The notes under the pieces are model-generated. The model did no database searches, had not been told where the DNA came from, and worked only from the letters and a program-made list of their open reading frames with translations. Below are positions 57,037-64,000 of a DNA stretch of 64,000 bases, piece after piece (positions within the stretch are counted from its first letter, which is position 1; each line of letters opens with the position of its first letter). Source of the DNA: Sphaerospermopsis aphanizomenoides BCCUSP55. Its GTDB lineage: Bacteria; Cyanobacteriota; Cyanobacteriia; Cyanobacteriales; Nostocaceae. Both the position numbers and the translations under genes were made by a program. The stretch spans positions 52,497-116,496 of the forward strand of contig NZ_LUFH02000003.1 in the NCBI RefSeq assembly GCF_001586785.1, in the 5' to 3' direction.

Positions 57037-57722
57037 TTTGACTTGATTTATTGAGTTGATTTTATGTATCAAATCAAGCAAAAACAACAAATTTAGGCTG
57101 CATAGGTTAAAAAATTGTTAACAAATAGTTGTCTATAAATCTCACTAGTGTAATGTAACATTAGTGATTGGCAATAGTTTATACTGCTATTCCAGCATTA
57201 GCTTGCTGGTTTATTTTTTATAGAAAAATGTCAGTATGGCGACATTAGTCTTGAGGGCAATGATTTAAACTATAAGGTGTTTTTTATACAAACTATTTGA
57301 AAACACCACATCAAATTGTGACCATAGATATATAGATATCAATGTGTAAAACCTGTTAATTAGTAAACCAGATTGCAAAATCTACTTTTGCAAGAGTAGG
57401 CAAAAGGTTAAAGGGTCAAGACAAGTTCTACACTCCCCCTTAACCCTTCCCCTGCTTATACCAAAAGTCTAGTCTCTATGAAGTATTCCCATTGCTTCCT
57501 TGAGTCGTTTGGCATTAATAATATGAAGGGGAATTAGAAAAGGCGTTATCAATCCTTGACAAACTTAATATTTCTTTAGATAATTTACAGGTGTATAGCG
57601 TCAAAATGATAATAGTTCCGTATAGCAAACTACAAAACCTAGCCACAGGTCTAAATTATCGTCATTTTTTTCCTGATTAATTTTGGGAATACTATCTAAA
57701 TCTAAATTTGTGAGTAAAAACA
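57037..57722. other. Long non-coding spacer with an isolated terminator
   Basis: About 690 bp without a gene between rbfA and the DUF4327 gene. It contains the hairpin-plus-T-run at 57192-57219 described separately, and a TAATGT-A-ACATTA palindrome near 57153. The rest is AT-rich. Confidence 0.5.
57192..57220 (+). terminator. Terminator-like hairpin in a gene-free region
   Basis: CCAGCA / TGCTGG with a 6-nt loop, followed by TTTATTTTTT. No coding gene ends close by: rbfA stops 225 bp earlier and has its own hairpin. It may end a small RNA transcribed from the spacer. Confidence 0.6.
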
Positions 57723-57959
57723 ATGAGTGTGAATACGGTGCCTTCTATCAATTACTACTCTCTAGACGTGATCCAAGACGAAGCACGCCGACTAGTCCAA
57801 AAGGGAATGGTGAGCCGCCAACAACCAATATATACACTCTGCCAATACATCCCAGCTAGAGAGTGGGTTTGTGTTGAATGTGAATTGGAGAAATGTGATT
57901 TTTTATTGCGCGATCGCATTGGGGATTTAATTGGTCGTGAAGAATGGGACAACGACTAA
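57723..57959 (+). CDS. DUF4327 family protein
   Basis: A 78-residue soluble protein, matching the DUF4327 family of cyanobacteria (YSLDVIQDEARRLVQKGMVS, then REWVCVECELEKCDFLLRDR, IGDLIGREEW). Two CxxxxC-like Cys residues lie in ECELEKC. Function unknown. Confidence 0.85.
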   Translation: MSVNTVPSINYYSLDVIQDEARRLVQKGMVSRQQPIYTLCQYIPAREWVCVECELEKCDFLLRDRIGDLIGREEWDND

Positions 57960-58340
57960 TCAAGAGTTGATATGGGCTAAGGTGTTAATTTTTGATATCT
58001 GGATTTGACAATATAGCATTCAGCAGTCAGCTATTAGCAGTCAGCTTTTTAAAACTCCTATCTCATCAGGATTTGAGTTTTTAAAGTTGTCCTGATTACC
58101 CTGCCAACTGCTATAAACAATTTAACGTCAAATCTTAAGTTAATCTCCCATTTTGACGAATATTTCCCGATCCATCATCTTTTCCCTTAAACACAGAATA
58201 ATTAGAGTTTTAATTTATATACTGCTTTTTTGGTGCGCGATATCTATAATGGGCTACGCCTAAACATCGTGAATTTGAATCAGTAGTAACTGTTTTATTA
58301 ATACTTGTCCAGGTTTCATAACTTGGGCAAGTATATTTTT
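57960..58340. other. Non-coding spacer
   Basis: Holds a CAGCAGTCAGCTATTAGCAG-type repeat near 58020; no gene seen. Confidence 0.45.
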
Positions 58341-58694
58341 TTATCCTGCTTGTTCTAAATATTGATTAATATCCTCAATCATGCGAGTAAGTTCGGCTTC
58401 TGTAGTTAAGCGAATGTTGATATTGCGAATAGTCAGCAGAACTTTGGCTGCAAAGGGAGTAGGCCAAATATTAGGATTACAGAAAACTTCTAAAAATACC
58501 TCCCCGGTGTAGCGATACTCTAACGGGGGTTGGGGAGTAACTTTAGCACCTCCAGGAGTGGGTTTAGCTGCAACAGCTTTGAGACTGGCCATTAATTTAT
58601 CTATTGCTGCTTTTAATTCCCGTGCTGCTTGGGGTGAAAAACTAAAGGAAACAGAACCTTCACCGAGGTTCAGTGTCATAGGGGTAGAAGACAT
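58341..58694 (-). CDS. Conserved hypothetical protein
   Basis: A 117-residue soluble protein with an N-terminal beta segment (MTLNLGEGSVSFSFSPQAAR), a Pro-rich linker (TPGGAKVTPQPP), and a C-terminal alpha/beta part (EVFCNPNIWPTPFAAKVLLT ... ELTRMIEDINQYLEQAG). I do not recognise the family. Codon use and a complete frame support a real gene. Confidence 0.6.
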   Translation of the reverse strand: MSSTPMTLNLGEGSVSFSFSPQAARELKAAIDKLMASLKAVAAKPTPGGAKVTPQPPLEYRYTGEVFLEVFCNPNIWPTPFAAKVLLTIRNINIRLTTEAELTRMIEDINQYLEQAG

Positions 58695-59090
58695 AGAGCT
58701 TTTTAATCACAACTTCTTGGTAATTACATATCTTACAGGAAGGATGGGGTATGGGGTGTAGGGGACAGATGAGTAACGAGCAATGAGTAATGAGTGATGA
58801 GTAGAAGACGAGTAAACCACTCGGTACTCGGTACTCAACTGCCTCCTGTCTTCTGTTCCTATTCCCTATTTCCTACTCTAGTTATTCATGATAATAATCG
58901 TCTATTCTGAGCAACTATATTACCTATATAAAATCGGTGTTATAGACCATGTTAGTTAGAATAAATGTCAATAAATTGCCAGATAAATTAGAGATTATCG
59001 AAAGAGTTATTTCTTACGGTGTAAGACTTTGATACATTTTATTTGTATCTATTTGTCCTTTAAGTTTTACAGTAGAAGTCAGAGAATATA
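58695..59090. other. Spacer with GGTACTC and GAGTAAT repeats
   Basis: Short repeats ACTCGGTACTCGGTACTC near 58820 (complement of the AGTACCG repeat at 50588) and GAGTAATGAGT near 58783. No gene. Confidence 0.6.
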
Positions 59091-60011
59091 ATGGATAAAT
59101 TCTTTATGACTTACGATAATCGTGCCGAAGTAAGAAAAGTTTTAATTATTACCCTTCTGCTCAATTTATTTGTGATGGCATTAAAAGCTATAGTAGGGTA
59201 TTCAACAGGTTCTTTAAGCTTATTAGCTGATGCTTTACATAGTGTGACGGACAGTGCGAATAATGTTTTAGGATTAATTGCTAGTAAATTTTCTTCTCCC
59301 CTGCCAGATCGAGAACATCCCTATGGACACCATAAATTTGAAGCTGTAGGTGCTTTAGGAATAGCCGCTTTTTTAGGAATAGCTTGTTTTGAAATTCTCC
59401 AAGGAGCGATAGAGCGAATTCTCAAAGGTGGTTCACCTGTAAAAATATCAGGTTCTGAATTGTGGTTATTACTAATTGTCCTAGGTGTAAATATTTTTGT
59501 AGCCTTTTATGAACGTAATGTTGGTAGAAGGGTAGGGAGTTCAATTTTAATTGCTGATGCCACACATACAATGAGTGATGTGTGGGTAACAATCTCTGTA
59601 CTGGGTGGGTTAATAGGAATTTGGTGGCTAAATTTCCAATGGTTAGATGTGGTGTTAGCCTTTCCGGTAGCTTTGTTGGTATTTTGGAGTGGTTGGTCAG
59701 TTTTAAAAGAGAATTTACCTTGGTTAGTAGATCAAATGGCGATCGCTCCCGAAGCCATTCATGCGATCGCAGTTTCAGTCCCTGGTGTAGTCAACTGCCA
59801 TGATATTGCTTCTCGTGGCATTTTAGGTCGCCAAGTTTTTATGGAAATGCATTTAATAGTAGACGCACCAGATGTAGAAACTGCTCATAGAATTACTGAA
59901 GAACTAGAACGTCAACTAGAAGCACGTTTTAGTCCAGTCAGGATTTTAATTCACGTTGAGCCACCAGCATATCAGTCAGAAAGTATTAGCTTTGAAAATG
60001 GAACAAAATAG
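59091..60011 (+). CDS. Cation diffusion facilitator transporter
   Basis: A 306-residue CDF protein, exporting Zn2+, Fe2+, Mn2+ or similar cations in exchange for protons. Metal motifs in helices 2 and 5 are ADALHSVTD (DxxHxxxD-like) and ADATHTMSD. A C-terminal cytoplasmic domain (about 210-300) has the FMEMHLIVDAPDVETAHRI motif of CDF regulatory domains. Metal specificity cannot be judged here. Confidence 0.92.
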   Translation: MDKFFMTYDNRAEVRKVLIITLLLNLFVMALKAIVGYSTGSLSLLADALHSVTDSANNVLGLIASKFSSPLPDREHPYGHHKFEAVGALGIAAFLGIACFEILQGAIERILKGGSPVKISGSELWLLLIVLGVNIFVAFYERNVGRRVGSSILIADATHTMSDVWVTISVLGGLIGIWWLNFQWLDVVLAFPVALLVFWSGWSVLKENLPWLVDQMAIAPEAIHAIAVSVPGVVNCHDIASRGILGRQVFMEMHLIVDAPDVETAHRITEELERQLEARFSPVRILIHVEPPAYQSESISFENGTK

Positions 60012-60039
60012 TATATTTTTATTCGCAACAATTCAAAGA

Positions 60040-60444
60040 TTAACACTTAGAAAATGTGACTAAATTGGCGATAATTTCTACTAATTGACCAGGATCAACA
60101 GGTTTAGCTACATGAGTTTGAAAACCTGCTTCTAAAGCCCGGATACGATCCTCACTATCTGCGTAACCAGTTAAAGCCACAGCCGGAATTCTACCGCCTT
60201 CATTTGCTGTGAGCGATCGCACTTTGCGAATGAAATTGTAGCCATTTTCACCCGGTAGAGCAATATCACAGATCAACGCATCAGGTTTAAACTTGGGTAG
60301 TATTTCTAAAGCTAATGCGGCTGATGGAACTGTTCTCACTATTGCTCCATCGGCTTCTAAGACGATAGTTAGGTAAAAGCATGAATCATTATCATCCTCA
60401 ACTACGAGAATGCGTAACCCAGTCAGTGGGAGGTTATTTTGCAT
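60040..60444 (-). CDS. Single-domain response regulator
   Basis: A 134-residue receiver domain: RILVVEDDNDS, acceptor Asp in LICDIALPGENGY, and Lys in VAKPVDPGQL. No output domain. ATG 60444 (MQNNLPLTGLRILVVEDD) is chosen; an upstream ATG at 60477 adds 11 residues. No kinase is adjacent. Confidence 0.88.
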   Translation of the reverse strand: MQNNLPLTGLRILVVEDDNDSCFYLTIVLEADGAIVRTVPSAALALEILPKFKPDALICDIALPGENGYNFIRKVRSLTANEGGRIPAVALTGYADSEDRIRALEAGFQTHVAKPVDPGQLVEIIANLVTFSKC

Positions 60445-60865
60445 AACATCTCCATAGGTGTTGTGAATTAAAAACAAGAATTGCGAATCAACTTTTCTTG
60501 CTCATCTCAATCACCATACCAATGGTAATTTTACTGCGATAATTCTAATTTATTACTGTTAATTAATTTTCTTAATCTATTAGTAATAACTAGGTTGATT
60601 GATAATGTTTTGATAAATAGGAGGAATATTGATGATGTGTGATTTTTTAGCGATTTTCGTCCAAAAAAATAGAGATATGAATATAGGAGTGCAGGAGTTA
60701 CAGGAATTGCAGTAGTATGACTTACGCCAAGCTCCGCTATCAGTAGTTCAGTAGTTCAGTAGTATGGCTAACGCCAAGCTCCCCTATCAGGATTCAGAAG
60801 ATTGACACTCTGCTCACCTGCTCCTATTCCCCCTGCACCCTACACCCCACACCCTAGTTTTTCAC
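60445..60865. other. Spacer carrying a dispersed repeat
   Basis: Between the receiver gene and guaA. Contains the AGTAGTATGGC(T)AACGCCAAGCTC-type repeat (60716-60795), seen also near 63873. No gene. Confidence 0.55.
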
Positions 60866-62488
60866 CTATTCCCACTCAATGGTTCCAGGTGGTTTAGAAG
60901 TAATGTCATAAACCACACGGTTAACGCCTTTTACCTCATTCACAATTCTGTTAGAAATTGCTTCTAGGACATCGTAAGGTACACGGGCCCAGTCTGCTGT
61001 CATACCATCTTCACTGGTAACAATCCGCAAAACAATGGGGTAAGCATAGGTACGTTTATCACCCATTACACCCACACTACGAATTGGCAACAACACAGCA
61101 AATGCTTGCCAATAGTCATGATACAAACCACGCTGATTGATTTCTTGACGAACAATTAAATCCGCATCACGTAAAATATTTAACCTTTCGGCTGTGACTT
61201 CGCCTAAAATGCGAATTGCTAAACCGGGTCCGGGGAAAGGTTGTCTTTGGACAATTTCTTCAGGTAAACCAATGGAACGCCCAACTTTGCGAACTTCATC
61301 TTTAAAGAGTTTTCGCAAGGGTTCAACCAGTTTAAATCTCAAATCTTTGGGTAAACCACCAACATTGTGATGACTCTTAATTTTTACTGCTACTCGTTCA
61401 CCGGTTTTCGGGTCAACGTTAGTATCAGCAGATTCGATCACATCGGGATAGAGAGTACCTTGAGCTAAATAATCAAAGTGACCAAGCTGTTTAGATGTTT
61501 CTTCAAAGACGCGGATAAATTCATGGCCGATGCGACGGCGTTTTTCTTCGGGGTCTGTCACACCAGCAATAGCATTAATAAAGCGATCGCGGGCATTGAC
61601 ATACTCTACCGGAATATGAAACTGTTCTTGGAATAGTTTTAACAACCTTTCTGGCTCTAATTTCCGCATAAAGCCTTGGTCGATAAACACACAAGTTAGT
61701 TGTTCACCAATGGCTTTATATAATAAAAATGCCAAGGTAGAAGAATCTACACCCCCAGAAAGAGCCAACAATACCCGCTTATCACCGACTCTAGCCCGAA
61801 TTTCCCGAATTGACTCTTCCACAAAAGCCGCTGTTGTCCAGGTAGGTTCACAGTCACAAATGTGATAAACAAAATTGCGAATTAATGCTAACCCACCAAT
61901 GGAATGCACTACTTCTGGATGGAACTGCACACCGTACAGTTTCTTGTCGTGGTCAGCAATAGCCGCACAGGGAGTATTTTCTGTGTGTGCCAATAATTCA
62001 AATCCAGGTGGCATTTTTGTGACTGAGTCGCCATGACTCATCCACATTGTTGTTCCATCTTCGACATTAGTTAATAAGTCTGTAGGATCATCTATATATA
62101 ATGATGCCTTGCCATATTCACCCCGGTCAGCTTTGGTGACTTCCCCTCCCAGTTGGTTCACCATCAACTGCATTCCATAGCACACACCTAAAATGGGGAT
62201 ACCTAATTGCCAGATTTCTGGGTAACAATGGGGAGCATGATCGCTATACACTGAATTTGGCCCACCAGATAAAATAATTCCCTTGGGATTTAACTGGCGC
62301 AAATGTTCAGCCGTTGTGCGATAGGAGAGAACTTCCGAATATACTTGAGTCTCACGGATACGCCGAGCAATTAGTTCAGAATATTGAGAACCAAAGTCTA
62401 AAATAACAATCATTTGACGATTTAGCTGCCCCAAATCTGCTTGTGTTTGAGGTGCTTGTTCGGTTGGTAGAGTCACCGCTGTATTCAT
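60866..62488 (-). CDS. guaA: GMP synthase (glutamine-hydrolysing)
   Basis: A 540-residue two-domain enzyme converting XMP to GMP. The class I amidotransferase has Cys in GVCYGMQ and His/Glu in QFHPEV; the ATP pyrophosphatase has [15 protein letters not shown], and the dimerisation domain ends [18 protein letters not shown]. Complete and of normal length. Confidence 0.97.
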   Translation of the reverse strand: MNTAVTLPTEQAPQTQADLGQLNRQMIVILDFGSQYSELIARRIRETQVYSEVLSYRTTAEHLRQLNPKGIILSGGPNSVYSDHAPHCYPEIWQLGIPILGVCYGMQLMVNQLGGEVTKADRGEYGKASLYIDDPTDLLTNVEDGTTMWMSHGDSVTKMPPGFELLAHTENTPCAAIADHDKKLYGVQFHPEVVHSIGGLALIRNFVYHICDCEPTWTTAAFVEESIREIRARVGDKRVLLALSGGVDSSTLAFLLYKAIGEQLTCVFIDQGFMRKLEPERLLKLFQEQFHIPVEYVNARDRFINAIAGVTDPEEKRRRIGHEFIRVFEETSKQLGHFDYLAQGTLYPDVIESADTNVDPKTGERVAVKIKSHHNVGGLPKDLRFKLVEPLRKLFKDEVRKVGRSIGLPEEIVQRQPFPGPGLAIRILGEVTAERLNILRDADLIVRQEINQRGLYHDYWQAFAVLLPIRSVGVMGDKRTYAYPIVLRIVTSEDGMTADWARVPYDVLEAISNRIVNEVKGVNRVVYDITSKPPGTIEWE

Positions 62489-62689
62489 GATGGCAAGAGT
62501 GTGTCTTTAGAGATAAAACGTGATTACCACTTCCGGCTGTTGAGGCTAGTAATGGTTAAAAAACCCTAATAGATAGACGCGACTGCTGCCGCGTCCGTTG
62601 AGCCGATAAATTTGGCTTGGTATTAAAAGCTATAATTATGTACTGAAAAAAAATATTTATTTGATTTATTTATGAGAATTCATATTAAG

Positions 62690-63805
62690 TTAGCATAATT
62701 TTTCCACTAACATACAACCAGTTTTACTCTTAATGATAATTTCCCGATTCCGGTCAAAGAGAACTGAACCACATACCGTTGTGTCTGTTCCTGGGTCTCT
62801 GTGGCTTTTCAGATATTCTTGGCAACGTATATCAATAGTTTCAGCAATGCTGCTATAAACCTGATTTACCCAATCACTGCCAGTATTGCTGTCTAGGGAA
62901 CACAGGTGTTGTAATGCTGCTTCCGCAGTAGGGCTGTGAAACACTACTTCTACATCTGAAGATTGTAAACCTGCGATCGCACAATGGGCTGCTAAAATTT
63001 CTCGTCGGCCATCAGCCAAGTGATGATGGGTGTGAAAAATTCCCCCTGCCAATTTCATCAGCTTACCGTGATAGCCAAACAATAAAATTTCTTTAACTCC
63101 CAAGATATTAGCTTCTACTAACATTGCTCCTAACCAGTTAGCAGTTTTTACCAGTTTTTGGGGGTTAATCCCTAATTTAGCAGCTAAATCTAAGCCATTT
63201 TCGCCAATACAAAAAACTAAACTCTCAAACCGACTAGCTTTAGCTTGTAAATCTGCACGGAAAGCTGTTAGCTGATCAGGTGTACTCAAAGGTTGAGAAA
63301 TGCCAGTTGTTCCTAATAAAGAAAGACCTTCGACTACACCAAAAGCAGCATTGGAAGTTCTCACCGCCAGCGATCGCCCTTGGGGTAAAATAATCGTCAC
63401 TGTGATTTTTTCCCCTGGTGCTAACATCCGCTGCAAATTTTCTGTTAACAACCTTTGAGCATAACTATAAATTGCTGCTTTTCCTTCACCATTCAGTTGT
63501 TTACCAATTCCCTCTCCCCCCTGAATAATTACCCTCTCCCCATTACCCTTGTACCATTCTACTACCGCCCAAATCGGTGTATTTCTGGTCAAATCCAGAT
63601 TATCACCCGGATCACTGCGGGTAATAGCCAAAGCCGAATTTTCCGATAGTCCTGCTACCTGTTCAACTGGTATTTCTGCTATTTCGGCTGGTGAAATCAA
63701 ATCAACAGCAGTTACACTCAGAGGTTGACGATGACGTAACCAGTGTAAAGCCGCCACAGCAGCAGCACAGGCAAAAACAGGGAGAGTGTATCCAGAACGG
63801 GACAT
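62690..63805 (-). CDS. cbiD: Cobalt-precorrin-5B (C1)-methyltransferase
   Basis: A 371-residue enzyme of anaerobic-type cobalamin synthesis, methylating C1 of cobalt-precorrin-5B with SAM. It has RSDPGDNLDLT-like NLDLTRNTPIWAVV, RTSNAAFGVVEGLSLLGTTG, and LLFGYHGKLMKLAGGIFHTH. It is upstream of guaA on the same strand. No cobalamin riboswitch is seen in the 195 bp available upstream. Confidence 0.93.
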   Translation of the reverse strand: MSRSGYTLPVFACAAAVAALHWLRHRQPLSVTAVDLISPAEIAEIPVEQVAGLSENSALAITRSDPGDNLDLTRNTPIWAVVEWYKGNGERVIIQGGEGIGKQLNGEGKAAIYSYAQRLLTENLQRMLAPGEKITVTIILPQGRSLAVRTSNAAFGVVEGLSLLGTTGISQPLSTPDQLTAFRADLQAKASRFESLVFCIGENGLDLAAKLGINPQKLVKTANWLGAMLVEANILGVKEILLFGYHGKLMKLAGGIFHTHHHLADGRREILAAHCAIAGLQSSDVEVVFHSPTAEAALQHLCSLDSNTGSDWVNQVYSSIAETIDIRCQEYLKSHRDPGTDTTVCGSVLFDRNREIIIKSKTGCMLVEKLC

Positions 63806-63808
63806 AGG

Positions 63809-63843
63809 AAAAATTGATAATTGATAATTGATAATTGATAATT
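63809..63843. repeat. ATAATTG tandem repeat upstream of cbiD
   Basis: About four and a half copies of the heptamer. Confidence 0.9.
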
Positions 63844-63869
63844 GGGAAAAGGCAGGAGTTCAGGAGTTC

Positions 63870-63960
63870 AGTAGTATGGCTTCGCCACGCTATGCCTACC
63901 GCACGCTGCGCGTTAGCGGAGCTTTCGCTGTCTTCGATACGCTATCAGTAGTTCAGTAGG
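63870..63960. repeat. Dispersed repeat with inverted GC-rich core
   Basis: A sequence including GCTTCGCCACGC and GCGTTAGCGGAGC, ending in ATCAGTAGTTCAGTAG. Related fragments appear near 24763, 32034, 38077 and 60716. Confidence 0.75.
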
Positions 63961-64000
63961 AAGAATTAAATTTTCCCCCTACACCCCTACACCCCTACAC

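Noticed and set aside
63806..64000. Cobalamin riboswitch upstream of cbiD
   Set aside because: Only heptamer and dispersed repeats are seen; no conserved B12-box-like sequence was recognised.
1..64000. tRNA, rRNA, CRISPR arrays or prophage
   Set aside because: No cloverleaf-like sequence with a GGTTCRA-type arm, no rRNA sequence, no spacer-repeat array and no phage structural genes were recognised; a covariance-model scan would be needed to exclude tRNAs firmly.

Overview
The window is chromosomal DNA of a filamentous cyanobacterium, most likely of the order Nostocales and close to Anabaena, Dolichospermum or Aphanizomenon. The evidence is an AT-rich composition, many copies of the HIP1 octamer GCGATCGC, heptanucleotide tandem repeats between genes, and marker genes: the oxidative Mg-protoporphyrin cyclase acsF, ClpR/ClpP3, GUN4 proteins, a HetZ-family protein, a PatA-like regulator and small cyanobacterial DUF families. 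The genus is inferred, not proven. I found no rRNA, tRNA, CRISPR array or prophage.

Layout. 1-2757 is the N-terminal part of a secreted M10-type metalloprotease with Calx-beta repeats; it runs off the left edge. 3.3-7 kb has a minimal NB-ARC STAND protein, then clpR-clpP3-J-protein. 7-11.6 kb has a Rieske oxygenase, a threonine synthase flanked by two MoaD/ThiS-like sulfur carriers, and an adenosine-kinase-like PfkB enzyme. 11.7-18 kb mixes a broken GUN4 gene, acsF, a glycine-rich secreted protein, a frameshifted ABC permease and a coiled-coil protein. 18.3-22.5 kb is accessory: orphan HicB, M15 peptidase, C5 cytosine methyltransferase and a tandem-duplicated zinc-ribbon membrane protein whose second copy is frameshifted. 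22.6-34.9 kb is mostly core metabolism: mnmG, NDH-2, GUN4, Uma2, proS, a PATAN response regulator, a glutamine amidotransferase and msrB.

35-43 kb holds the two most system-like units. One is a tight two-gene operon of a DUF262 protein and a HEPN protein with an intact Rx4H motif, resembling a defence or toxin module. The other is a PhnD-like lipoprotein overlapping a hybrid histidine kinase, followed by a receiver-kinase protein, which looks like a ligand-sensing relay without a transporter. 43.4-48.9 kb has Uma2, ileS, a small gene with a clear terminator, and a REP-associated tyrosine transposase broken by one stop codon and flanked by REP-like palindromes. 49-56 kb has paired lipoproteins, larC, a Sua5/YrdC protein, a HetZ-family regulator, and a convergent PD-(D/E)XK nuclease / Dam-type methyltransferase pair, probably a type II restriction-modification system. 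56-64 kb carries rbfA, small conserved proteins, a cation efflux transporter, a response regulator, guaA and cbiD.

The region shows repeated gene decay, with single lesions in four otherwise recognisable genes (GUN4 copy, ABC permease, zinc-ribbon copy, RAYT) and an 89-bp displaced copy of a gene 3' end.
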